From an uncultured Catenibacterium sp. (GTDB lineage: Bacteria > Bacillota_I > Bacilli_A > Erysipelotrichales > Coprobacillaceae): a stretch of 11,563 nt of DNA. Below are positions 1 through 6,962 of this stretch, piece after piece; within the stretch, counting starts at the first letter, position 1, and each line of letters opens with the position of its first letter. Below the pieces are notes generated by a model, which saw only the letters and a list, made by a program, of their open reading frames with translations, searched no databases and was not told the origin of the DNA. The stretch lies in the NCBI RefSeq assembly GCF_900540665.1, contig NZ_UQGV01000074.1, forward strand, positions 1 through 11,563, in the 5' to 3' direction. A program made the translations under genes and the position numbers.

Positions 1-119
1 CACCAGTCAGCGTATTAAAGGCAATCTTTGAAAATCCAAGTATTTCTAAAGCTGTAACTGATTTCAATAATGATTGGTATTCAGTATACGGAGAAGACAA
101 AGGTCTTTGTGATATGTAA
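1..119 (+). CDS. C-terminal fragment of an unrecognised protein
   Basis: An open frame (third frame) runs in from the left edge and ends with TAA at 117-119, giving the last 38 residues of a protein: it starts PVSVLKAIFENPS and ends GEDKGLCDM. The other two plus-strand frames hit stops within the first 30 bases, and the frame ends exactly at a terminator hairpin, so this is very probably the real 3' end of a gene. The tail is hydrophilic with several aromatic and acidic residues and shows no membrane segment or motif I can name. I do not recognise the family, and no function is assigned. It converges on the HAD phosphatase gene, and the two stop codons are about 30 bp apart. Confidence 0.6.
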   Translation, partial: PVSVLKAIFENPSISKAVTDFNNDWYSVYGEDKGLCDM

Positions 120-154
120 TGAAAAGAAACGAGCACACGCTCGTTTCTTTTCAT
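119..154. terminator. Bidirectional intrinsic terminator between convergent genes
   Basis: The arms 119-134 and 139-154 are perfectly complementary over 16 bp with an ACAC loop (135-138). The GC-rich part (GAGC/GCTC) sits at the loop. The outer stem is A-rich on the left and T-rich on the right, so either strand reads as an A-tract, hairpin and U-tract. It therefore serves the partial gene on the plus strand and the HAD gene on the minus strand. The last base of the upstream TAA and the minus-strand TGA (153-151) both lie inside the hairpin. Confidence 0.9.
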
Positions 155-744
155 ATAATATGATGTTTTTTTAATTCTTCTTCTAGTTTTGAATTGTCAG
201 GCAAATGAATACCATCCATGCCGACGTTCTTACATGCATTAATATTATTGAGAGAATCATCAATAAATAGACATTCATCTGCTTTTAACTGATAACGTTC
301 TAATAATAATTCATAGATTCTTAAATCAGGCTTGATTAACTTTTCTTTGGCACTAATAATAGCTCCATCAAATAGAGTAAACCAATCCTGTTTCTTTAAG
401 AAACGATTATATGCATCTAGGTGGAAATTAAAAATAATATAGAGAGAATAACCTTTCTCCTTTAATAGAGAGAGTAACTTGATATTATTTTCAATAGGAA
501 GAAGTAATTCAATCCATTTTTCCATGATTTCTTCTATATCCAATGCAAGTTCAGGATATTCGTTGATTAATTTTTTTGTAAACTCTTCTCTTGTGATGGT
601 TCCTTCGTCTAGTTTGATCCATAGAGGATTCTGGAAGATGATTTCAAATAATTCATTATAATGCCTATAGTTCTTCTTTTTCAGCCAAATTAAAGGCTGA
701 TAGTTTAAGAGAACACGCCCTAAATCAAATACAATATTTTTCAT
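151..744 (-). CDS. HAD-superfamily hydrolase (subfamily IA, probable phosphatase)
   Basis: A 197-residue cytosolic protein of the haloacid dehalogenase superfamily, probably a small-molecule phosphatase; the substrate cannot be told. Motif I is FDLGRVL (Asp7 as nucleophile). The usual second Asp of DxD is Gly9, as in the DLG-type group that includes E. coli YihX. Residues 15-90 form the helical C1 cap. Motif III is Lys138 in KLIKPD, and motif IV is LFIDD with Asp162 and Asp163. Motif II reads LYIIFN, with Phe105 where Ser or Thr normally binds the phosphate, an odd change in an otherwise intact protein. The start at 744 is chosen because AAGGAG (756-751) lies 6 bases upstream and the family motif begins at once. 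A longer frame reaching 801 only adds 19 unlike residues. Length is normal for the family. It is transcribed away from recG. Confidence 0.88.
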   Translation of the reverse strand: MKNIVFDLGRVLLNYQPLIWLKKKNYRHYNELFEIIFQNPLWIKLDEGTITREEFTKKLINEYPELALDIEEIMEKWIELLLPIENNIKLLSLLKEKGYSLYIIFNFHLDAYNRFLKKQDWFTLFDGAIISAKEKLIKPDLRIYELLLERYQLKADECLFIDDSLNNINACKNVGMDGIHLPDNSKLEEELKKHHII

Positions 745-814
745 ATTTTTCTCCTTTTTACTATTATATGATATACTTAATGAAATGTATATGTTAATCA
801 AAGGTGGTGATATT
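745..814. promoter_or_regulatory. Divergent promoter region between HAD gene and recG
   Basis: This 70-bp AT-rich gap must carry promoters for both divergent genes. On the minus strand TATAAT (768-763) follows TATACA (791-786, 4 of 6 matches to TTGACA) with a 17-bp spacer, but transcription would then start almost on the HAD ribosome site, leaving a very short leader. On the plus strand TATACT (772-777) is a possible -10 for recG without a good -35. AAGGTGGTGA (801-810) is the recG ribosome site and AAGGAG (756-751) the HAD one. The promoter assignments are weak. Confidence 0.35.
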
Positions 815-2815
815 ATGGACGAATTAAAGAAAGTAACAACAAGTCAAAATAGAATAGATTTATTACATGCTTCCTCTATTGATACGTTAGAAGATCTTAT
901 TTATCATTATCCTTATAAATATGATGAAGTGAGTGAAATATGGCCTCCAGTAGAAGATAAATGCTGTGTAGAGGGAGTTATCATAAGTAGTCCTAAAGTA
1001 TTTTATAAAGGACGTTTTTCACGTATGACATTCAATGCGTCTATTAAAGGCAATGACTATACAGTCACAATCTTTAATAGACATTTCCTTCGTCCTCATT
1101 TAACACTTAATCGTATTGTTACTTTACAAGGTAAGGTAGAAGGGAATCGTTTCACTGCCTCTAATATATTATTAAAGAATCTAGATCAATTATCAGGTAT
1201 TACACCTGTCTATTCATTAAAGGATGGTCTCACAAGTCATGCCTTTTCTCAATATGTTAAAAAAGTACTAGGAATGAATATTCCTATAGAAGATGGGCTT
1301 CCTATAGAAATAAGAGAAACAGTCAATCTCATGAGCAAGAAAGAAGCACTCTATGCAGTTCATTTTCCAATGAATCATGAACAGCTTCAAAAGGGAATTA
1401 AAACACTTAAATATGAGGAATTCCTGAATTTTGAACTGGCCCTTTCTTATCGTAGAATGCAAAGAGAGCAGGAAGTAGGATATGCAAAGGACTTTTCTTT
1501 AGATGAAGTCAATGCTTTTATTCATACACTTCCCTTTAAATTAACTAAAGATCAAAAACAGAGTGCAAAAGAAATATTGTTAGATCTTCATAATCCAACA
1601 ATCATGTATCGTTTCTTACAGGGAGATGTAGGAAGCGGTAAAACAATTGTGGCAGCTATAGGGTTATATGCGAACTATTTAAGTGGTTATCAGGGGGCTT
1701 TAATGGCACCTACTGAAGTACTCGCAACGCAACACTATAGTAAGCTTAAAAAGACATTTGAAGCATATGATATGAATATTGCGTTACTGACAGGATCGCT
1801 TACTTTAAAAGAAAAGAAAGAAATCTATGAAGGGCTAGAGAATGGTGTTATTGATTTGGCGATTGGTACACATGCTTTGTTTCAAGAGAGTGTTCATTAT
1901 AAGAATCTAGGATTTGTCGTAACAGATGAACAGCATCGTTTTGGGGTGAAACAAAGAAAAGCCTTAAAACAAAAAGGTGAAGGTGTTGACTTCCTTGTCA
2001 TGAGTGCTACACCTATACCGAGAACCCTTGCGATGAGCTTATATGGAGATATGGATGTTTCAAGTATAAAAACAAGACCTGAGGGTAGAAAGCCTATCTT
2101 AACACAATATTTTGAAGGTAGTTCCATGAAACCTTTCTTAAAACAATTAAAGAGTTATTTATCACAAGGTGGACAATGTTATGTCATCTGTCCTTTGATT
2201 GAATACAATGAAGATCTTCTATTAAAAAGTGCTTTGACTATTTATGAAGCGATGTCTTCTTATTTTAAAGGACATTATCAAGTAGGACTTCTTCATGGCT
2301 CTTTGAAGGATGAAGAAAAAAATGCAGTGATGCAGGATTTTAAAGATAATAAAATACAGATTCTAGTCTCTACTACAGTTGTAGAAGTAGGGGTCGATGT
2401 ACCTAATGCCAATATGATGGTTATTTATAATGCAGAAAGATTTGGTTTATCTTCTATCCACCAGCTACGTGGCCGTATCGGAAGAGGAGATCAGCAAGGC
2501 TATTGTTTTCTATTATCTGAGGCACAGGACGAAGCAGCAAAAGAGAGACTGCATTATCTAGAAGAACATGATGACGGATTTGAAATTTCACAGTATGATT
2601 TAAAAACAAGAGGCCCAGGAGAATTATTAGGTGATAAACAGAGTGGTCTTCCAGCCTTTATGATGGGTGATATATTTAAAGATATGAATATTCTAGAAGA
2701 GACAAGAAGATATGCAATTAAGATGATTCATGATTATTATAAGTATGGAGAGTATGAAAACTATATTGAGATGATCAAGAAAAAGATAAAAAAAGGGAAT
2801 GAATATATTGATTAG
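815..2815 (+). CDS. recG: ATP-dependent DNA helicase RecG
   Basis: RecG, a 666-residue monomeric superfamily 2 DNA translocase that reverses stalled replication forks and processes Holliday-type and R-loop junctions. The N-terminal third (to about residue 240) is the helical and OB-fold wedge domain that grips branched DNA. Helicase motifs follow in order: Walker A GDVGSGKT (270-277), DEQH box (371-374) within DEQHRFGVKQR, SATPIPRT (397-404), then the second RecA-like lobe with TTVVEVGVDVPNAN and QLRGRIGRG (550-558), and the C-terminal region that couples ATP use to movement. Length is slightly under the roughly 680 usual for Bacillota. The start at 815 follows AAGGTGGTGA by 4 bases; an upstream in-frame ATG at 785 has no ribosome site. 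It is first in a unit with plsX and rnc. Gln codons are 17 CAA to 13 CAG, unlike the pncB and pot genes downstream. Confidence 0.97.
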   Translation: MDELKKVTTSQNRIDLLHASSIDTLEDLIYHYPYKYDEVSEIWPPVEDKCCVEGVIISSPKVFYKGRFSRMTFNASIKGNDYTVTIFNRHFLRPHLTLNRIVTLQGKVEGNRFTASNILLKNLDQLSGITPVYSLKDGLTSHAFSQYVKKVLGMNIPIEDGLPIEIRETVNLMSKKEALYAVHFPMNHEQLQKGIKTLKYEEFLNFELALSYRRMQREQEVGYAKDFSLDEVNAFIHTLPFKLTKDQKQSAKEILLDLHNPTIMYRFLQGDVGSGKTIVAAIGLYANYLSGYQGALMAPTEVLATQHYSKLKKTFEAYDMNIALLTGSLTLKEKKEIYEGLENGVIDLAIGTHALFQESVHYKNLGFVVTDEQHRFGVKQRKALKQKGEGVDFLVMSATPIPRTLAMSLYGDMDVSSIKTRPEGRKPILTQYFEGSSMKPFLKQLKSYLSQGGQCYVICPLIEYNEDLLLKSALTIYEAMSSYFKGHYQVGLLHGSLKDEEKNAVMQDFKDNKIQILVSTTVVEVGVDVPNANMMVIYNAERFGLSSIHQLRGRIGRGDQQGYCFLLSEAQDEAAKERLHYLEEHDDGFEISQYDLKTRGPGELLGDKQSGLPAFMMGDIFKDMNILEETRRYAIKMIHDYYKYGEYENYIEMIKKKIKKGNEYID

Positions 2816-2848
2816 TTATGATATTATGTAACTAACGAGGTGATTTTT

Positions 2849-3823
2849 ATGAAATTAGCAATCGATGCGATGAGCGGAGATTTAGGTAGTGCACCTGTTG
2901 TGGAAGCCTGCAGGAAGTTTGCAGAAAAGCATCCAGATGTTGAATTATATGTGACAGGTAAAAAAGAAGAATTAACAGCTTTAGAATCTACTAATTCTAT
3001 TCATATTGTAGATGCACGTGATGTTGTATTAATGACGGATAGTGTATTAGGTGTAAGAAGAAAAAAAGAATCTTCAATGGTGAAGGCTTTAATGATGGCC
3101 CGCAAGGATGAAGTAGATGGTGTTGTATCATGTGGATCTACAGGTGCTTTTTATACTGCTTCAATGTTGTTTGTAAAGCGTATTGAAGGAGTAGAAAAAT
3201 CATGCTTAATGGCGATTGTTCCTACATATAGTGGCAATAGTACTTGCTTGATGGACGTTGGTGCCAATGCGACAAATACAGCAGAACAGCTACAAGAATT
3301 TGCAGTAATGGGTTCATTATATAGCAAACTTGTATTAAATAAGGAAAATCCAAAGGTTGCTTTACTTAATATTGGTGCAGAAGACCATAAGGGTGATGAA
3401 ATGCATCAGGAAGCCTATAAACTATTAAAAGACTGCGATAAGATCAATTTTACAGGTAATGTAGAAGGTAGAGATTTATTATCAGGTGATATTGATGTTA
3501 TTGTGACAGATGGATTTAGTGGTAATATCGCATTAAAAGCATCAGAAGGCGCAGCTATTCTTCTTATGAAGGCGCTTAAAGAATCTTTATTTGCGACATT
3601 AAGAGGTAAGATTGGTGCCTTATTTGCGAAAACGCAATTATATGCCTTAAAGGATCGCTTTGATTATAAATCAGTTGGTGGTGCTTTATTTATGGGCTTT
3701 GAAAAAGCGATTGTGAAAGCACATGGCAGTTCAGATGCCAAAGCGGTTTTTAATGCAATGGAACTTGTATATAGAATGGTAGACTTAGATGTTGTAGGTC
3801 GTATGAAAGAAGGACTTAAATAA
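2849..3823 (+). CDS. plsX: Phosphate acyltransferase PlsX
   Basis: PlsX, 324 residues, converts acyl-ACP and phosphate to acyl-phosphate, the acyl donor used by PlsY to start phospholipid synthesis; a peripheral membrane enzyme in this family. Family signatures are clear: AIDAMSGD at the N terminus (4-11), SCGSTGA (94-100), ALLNIGAEDHKG (171-182), FTGNVEGRD (201-209), DVIVTDGFSGN (216-226) and VGGALFMGF...IVKAHGSS (276-295). Length is normal (about 330). The start at 2849 has GAGGTGA (2837-2843) 5 bases upstream; a GTG at 2840 lies inside that ribosome site and is rejected. It follows recG by 33 bp, and its TAA shares one base with the rnc ATG. The usual neighbours fapR, fabD, fabG and acpP of B. 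subtilis are absent here. Confidence 0.96.
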   Translation: MKLAIDAMSGDLGSAPVVEACRKFAEKHPDVELYVTGKKEELTALESTNSIHIVDARDVVLMTDSVLGVRRKKESSMVKALMMARKDEVDGVVSCGSTGAFYTASMLFVKRIEGVEKSCLMAIVPTYSGNSTCLMDVGANATNTAEQLQEFAVMGSLYSKLVLNKENPKVALLNIGAEDHKGDEMHQEAYKLLKDCDKINFTGNVEGRDLLSGDIDVIVTDGFSGNIALKASEGAAILLMKALKESLFATLRGKIGALFAKTQLYALKDRFDYKSVGGALFMGFEKAIVKAHGSSDAKAVFNAMELVYRMVDLDVVGRMKEGLK

Positions 3824-4515
3824 TGAAAATATTAGATTTCTTACAGAAAGAAAACATTCCTTTTAAGCGTATTAGTCTTTATAAGGAAGCATTTACTCAT
3901 TCATCTTATGCAAATGAATCAAACGCTCATATTCCTGATTATGAAAGACTAGAATTTATGGGAGATGCTGTTTTACAGCTATTTGTATCAGAATTCATTT
4001 TCGCATTACATCCAGAATATAAAGAAGGACAGTTAACACAGCTTCGTTCTAAACTTGTAAGAGAAGAATCATTGGCACGTTTTTCTGAAGAACTTCATTT
4101 AGGTGAACTTCTTTATTTAGGTGTAGGTGAAGAAAAGAGCGGCGGACGTCATCGTGAAAGTGTTCTTGCAAATATTTATGAATCATTTATTGGTGCACTT
4201 TATTTAGATTGTGGTAAAGAACAGGTGCTTCGTATTCTTGAAAAGACAATCTTCAAACATGTTAATGAAGTGAATGAATTTGATGATATCACTGACTATA
4301 AGACTAAATTACAGGAACTAGTGCAGTCGGATGACCGTAAAACAGTCAGTTATCATGTTAAGAGTTCAACTGGACCAGCCAATGCTCCTGAATTTGTCAT
4401 CGAAGTTATTCTAGATGATATGATTTTAGGTACTGGCAAGGGAACAAGTAAAAAGCGTGCAGAACAGCATGCGGCAAAAGATGCATTAATGAAAATGGCA
4501 AAGAAGGCTTCATAG
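3823..4515 (+). CDS. rnc: Ribonuclease III
   Basis: RNase III, 230 residues, cuts double-stranded RNA, notably precursor rRNA and some mRNAs, as a homodimer. The nuclease domain (1-145) carries the signature ERLEFMGDAVL (41-51), with Glu41 and Asp48 matching E. coli Glu38 and Asp45, and the later helix ANIYESFIGALYLD, where Glu120 matches catalytic Glu117. Position 117 is Asn (AAT at 4171-4173) where E. coli Asp114 and most homologues have a metal-binding Asp. The double-stranded RNA-binding domain covers about 158-228 and ends with the typical GTSKKRAEQHAAKDAL. The ATG overlaps the plsX stop (TAATG), so translation is probably coupled; GAAGGA (3809-3814) inside plsX is the ribosome site. In many Bacillota smc and ftsY follow rnc, but here the unit ends. 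Confidence 0.96.
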   Translation: MKILDFLQKENIPFKRISLYKEAFTHSSYANESNAHIPDYERLEFMGDAVLQLFVSEFIFALHPEYKEGQLTQLRSKLVREESLARFSEELHLGELLYLGVGEEKSGGRHRESVLANIYESFIGALYLDCGKEQVLRILEKTIFKHVNEVNEFDDITDYKTKLQELVQSDDRKTVSYHVKSSTGPANAPEFVIEVILDDMILGTGKGTSKKRAEQHAAKDALMKMAKKAS

Positions 4516-4527
4516 TCTTCTTTTTCT
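4500..4527 (+). terminator. Intrinsic terminator overlapping the rnc 3' end
   Basis: The stem 4500-4509 pairs with 4514-4523: ten base pairs including one G-T wobble (4507/4516), around a four-base loop (4510-4513). It is followed by further T-rich sequence (TTCTT). The rnc TAG (4513-4515) starts in the loop and runs into the right arm, so the end of the gene doubles as the terminator. Only four of the pairs are G-C, so termination may be partial. Confidence 0.6.
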
Positions 4528-4548
4528 TATGTGTAAGTTTTGTAAAAA

Positions 4549-4577
4549 AAGACAAATCACTTTACTTTTTGTATAAT
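4549..4577 (+). promoter_or_regulatory. Promoter for pncB-tyrA
   Basis: AAGACA (4549-4554, 4 of 6 matches to TTGACA) and a perfect TATAAT (4572-4577) are separated by 17 bp. This predicts a start near 4584 and a leader of about 34 bases before the pncB ATG, with AAGGAGA (4604-4610) as ribosome site. The -35 is overlapped by the inverted repeat TTTGT (4539-4543) and ACAAA (4552-4556), a possible repressor site. Confidence 0.65.
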
Positions 4578-4617
4578 GATAGTATGATAAAAAACAAACA
4601 AGTAAGGAGATTATAAT

Positions 4618-6081
4618 ATGGGTAATACAACAGTAAGTGATGCAAGAAATATAACTCTTGTCATGGACTTTTATGAATTAACAATGTCATATGATTATTT
4701 TAAACAGGGAAAAAAGGATGAAGTAGCTTACTTCGATATGTTCTATCGAAAGAATCCTGATCAGGGTGGTTATGTCATCATGGCTGGATTACAGCAGTTG
4801 ATTGAAGCAGTCAAGAATATGCATTTCTCAAAGGGTGATATTGATTATTTACGTACACTGAATATGTTTGATGAAGAATTCTTATCTTATTTAGCAGATT
4901 TCAAATTTGATGGTACAATCTGGGCTGTCCCTGAAGGAACACCTGTATTCCCTTATGAACCATTAGTAACTGTTAAAGGAAAATTAATTGAAGCACAGTT
5001 ATTAGAAACATTTCTTTTAGTGACAATTAACCATCAGTCATTGATTGCGACTAAAACACATAGAGTTGTACAGGAAGCAAAAGGCCGTCCTGTTATGGAA
5101 TTTGGTGCAAGAAGAGCGCAGGGTTATGATGGTGCAACATATGGCGCAAGAGCAGCTTATATTGGTGGAGCAGCAGGAACTGCAACGGTATCAGCTGGTC
5201 AGGCTTTTGGTATTCCAGTACTTGGTACAATGGCACATTCTTTTGTTCAGTCTTTTGACACTGAATATGAAGCATTTAAAGCGTATGCTGAAATTTATCC
5301 AGATTCATGTATTCTTTTAGTAGATACATACGATACATTAAAGAGCGGTATTCCAAATGCGATTAGAGTTGCAGAAGAAGTATTACAGCCAATGGATAAG
5401 ACATTAGCAGGTATTCGTATTGATTCAGGAGATATTGCTTATTTAACTAAGAAAGCACGAATGATGCTTGATGTTGCTGGATTGACTGATACAAAGATTT
5501 CTATTTCTAACTCTTTGGATGAATATTTAATCCGTTCTGTACTTGAACAGGGTGCACGTATTGATTCATTTGGTGTAGGGGAAAATATGATTACATCTAA
5601 GTCTTTTCCAGTATTTGGTGGTGTTTATAAGATGGCGGCTATGGAAAAAGATGGCCACATTATTCCAAAAATCAAGATTTCTGAAAATAAAGAAAAAATC
5701 ACAAACCCAGGCTATAAGAAGGTTTATCGTTTAATAGAAAATGAAACAAATAAAGCCATTGCTGATATTGTAATGTTTGCGGATGAAACAATTGATCCAG
5801 AAAAGAATCTCACTATTTACTCTCAGTATGATAAATGGAAGAATAAGACATTAATAGGTGGTACATATACATTCTTTGAATTACAGAAACCTATCTTTGT
5901 GGATGGTGAATGTGTGTATGAAGAAAAAACACTTGAAGAAATCAGAGAAAATGTTAAAAAACAGGGTGCATTATTATGGGATGAAATATTCCGTTTAGAG
6001 TACCCACATGCTTATTATGTAGACCTTTCTGAAAAACTCATTAATTATAAATTAAAGATGCTTGAGGAAAAACGTGGATGA
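4618..6081 (+). CDS. pncB: Nicotinate phosphoribosyltransferase
   Basis: Nicotinate phosphoribosyltransferase, 487 residues, cytosolic. It joins nicotinate to PRPP with ATP hydrolysis to give nicotinate mononucleotide, the first step of the Preiss-Handler NAD salvage route. Recognisable family parts are the N-terminal DFYELTMSYDYF, His148 in KTHRVVQEAK (the histidine phosphorylated in this family by my alignment), EFGARRAQG (to 169), LVDTYDT (to 240), IRIDSGD (266-272) and SFGVGENMITS, which form the phosphoribosyl-binding barrel. Length matches the long Bacillota form (about 490). The start is fixed by AAGGAGA 7 bases upstream. All 15 Gln codons are CAG, in contrast to recG. It is the first gene of its unit and overlaps tyrA by 4 bases. 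Confidence 0.95.
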   Translation: MGNTTVSDARNITLVMDFYELTMSYDYFKQGKKDEVAYFDMFYRKNPDQGGYVIMAGLQQLIEAVKNMHFSKGDIDYLRTLNMFDEEFLSYLADFKFDGTIWAVPEGTPVFPYEPLVTVKGKLIEAQLLETFLLVTINHQSLIATKTHRVVQEAKGRPVMEFGARRAQGYDGATYGARAAYIGGAAGTATVSAGQAFGIPVLGTMAHSFVQSFDTEYEAFKAYAEIYPDSCILLVDTYDTLKSGIPNAIRVAEEVLQPMDKTLAGIRIDSGDIAYLTKKARMMLDVAGLTDTKISISNSLDEYLIRSVLEQGARIDSFGVGENMITSKSFPVFGGVYKMAAMEKDGHIIPKIKISENKEKITNPGYKKVYRLIENETNKAIADIVMFADETIDPEKNLTIYSQYDKWKNKTLIGGTYTFFELQKPIFVDGECVYEEKTLEEIRENVKKQGALLWDEIFRLEYPHAYYVDLSEKLINYKLKMLEEKRG

Positions 6082-6902
6082 AAATAACAGTAGTAGGATT
6101 AGGCGTTATTGGTGGAAGCTTTGTTAAGGCACTTAAAGGACAGGGCTATGAAGTTTATGGTATCGATACAAACCAGCAGACTTTAGATATGGCTAAAGAA
6201 GAGGGCTGTATTATTGAAGGTTATCTAGATGGGAAAGATATTATCCCTGAAACAGATCTAACAATCATCTGCCTTTACCCAAGTCTTGTTTTAGATTTTA
6301 TAAAAAACAATCAATTCAAACCAGGAAGTATTGTCACAGATGCTGTAGGAATTAAATCTTATTTCTTAAGAGAAGCACTTTCTATCATTCCAGAAGATGT
6401 AGAATATATTTCTATTCATCCAATGGCAGGTAGAGAAAAGAAGGGCTATCAATATGCTTCTAAACAGGTATTTGAAAATGCAAACTTCATTATCGTTTAT
6501 CATGATGAAAATAAGAAATCTACTATAGATTTTGTTCAGGAATTCTCTAAACAGTTAGGTTTCCGTTCAGTTAAGATCATGTCTCCTGAAGCACATGATG
6601 AAATTATCTCATTTACTTCTCAATTACCTCATTGTCTGGCTGTATCACTTATGAATAGCGATGATCAGAAATATGAGACAGGAAAGTATATTGGCGACTC
6701 ATTTAGAGATCTAACACGTATTGCGAATATTAATGAAGACCTATGGGATGAATTATTTATGAATAATAAGCAGTATCTTCTTGCTTCTATTGAACGTTTT
6801 GAAGAACAGCTAAACCTTCTTAAAAATGCGATTCGTGATAATGATGATGAGACTTTAAAGGCTGCATTTAGAAAATCTACAAAAAGAAGAGAACATTTGT
6901 AA
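6078..6902 (+). CDS. tyrA: Prephenate dehydrogenase (TyrA family)
   Basis: A 274-residue NAD-dependent prephenate dehydrogenase, which oxidises and decarboxylates prephenate to 4-hydroxyphenylpyruvate for tyrosine synthesis. The N-terminal Rossmann fold has GLGVIGGS (7-14) and Asp30 at the end of the second strand, which favours NAD over NADP. The catalytic region has ISIHPMAGRE with His114 and HDEIISFTSQLPH with His185, both typical of the family; GDSFRDLTRIA (207-217) lies in the helical dimer domain. No chorismate mutase domain and no ACT domain are present, so it is the short form that should lack tyrosine-binding control of the ACT type. Its ATG overlaps the pncB TGA (ATGA), and GAGGAAA (6064-6070) is the ribosome site, so the two are co-translated. 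Cyclohexadienyl (arogenate) dehydrogenase activity is an alternative that sequence alone cannot exclude. Confidence 0.9.
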   Translation: MKITVVGLGVIGGSFVKALKGQGYEVYGIDTNQQTLDMAKEEGCIIEGYLDGKDIIPETDLTIICLYPSLVLDFIKNNQFKPGSIVTDAVGIKSYFLREALSIIPEDVEYISIHPMAGREKKGYQYASKQVFENANFIIVYHDENKKSTIDFVQEFSKQLGFRSVKIMSPEAHDEIISFTSQLPHCLAVSLMNSDDQKYETGKYIGDSFRDLTRIANINEDLWDELFMNNKQYLLASIERFEEQLNLLKNAIRDNDDETLKAAFRKSTKRREHL

Positions 6903-6918
6903 GAATGTTCTTTTTTTT
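6887..6918 (+). terminator. Strong intrinsic terminator at the tyrA 3' end
   Basis: AGAACATT (6890-6897) pairs perfectly with AATGTTCT (6904-6911), extendable outward by a G-T and A-T pairs, followed by eight Ts (6911-6918). The tyrA TAA (6900-6902) sits in the six-base loop. This is a classic rho-independent terminator, separating the pncB-tyrA unit from the pot operon. Confidence 0.92.
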
Positions 6919-6926
6919 ACTTCAGA

Positions 6927-6944
6927 AGTTTAATATATAAAACA
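6927..6944 (+). repeat. Direct repeat copy 1, candidate pot operator
   Basis: This 18-base element (AGTTTAATATATAAAACA) matches 16 of 18 positions of a second copy at 7017-7034, on the other side of the pot promoter. Its core, 6928-6943, is also an imperfect palindrome (7 of 8 pairs), which suits a dimeric helix-turn-helix protein. It lies just upstream of the -35 (6963). Binding by the neighbouring regulator is inference. Confidence 0.45.
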
Positions 6945-6962
6945 AAAAGTTTAAAAAAGAGG

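Noticed and set aside
745..801. Upstream extension of the HAD gene by 19 residues (to 801)
   Set aside because: The added residues are unlike the family, the ATG at 744 has AAGGAG at proper spacing, and the FDLG motif normally begins within ten residues of the start.
785..814. recG start at the ATG at 785
   Set aside because: It has no ribosome site, while 815 is preceded by AAGGTGGTGA.
1897..2127. Minus-strand open frames inside recG (1268-1462 and 1897-2127)
   Set aside because: They are antisense to conserved RecG helicase motifs, with no initiation signals.
4578..4617. A riboswitch before pncB
   Set aside because: The predicted leader is only about 34 bases and holds no stable structure beyond the ribosome site.
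5045..5320. Open frames inside pncB on both strands (5045-5320 plus, 5093-5275 minus)
   Set aside because: They are Gln/Leu-rich shadows of the pncB sequence, with no ribosome site and no recognisable motif.
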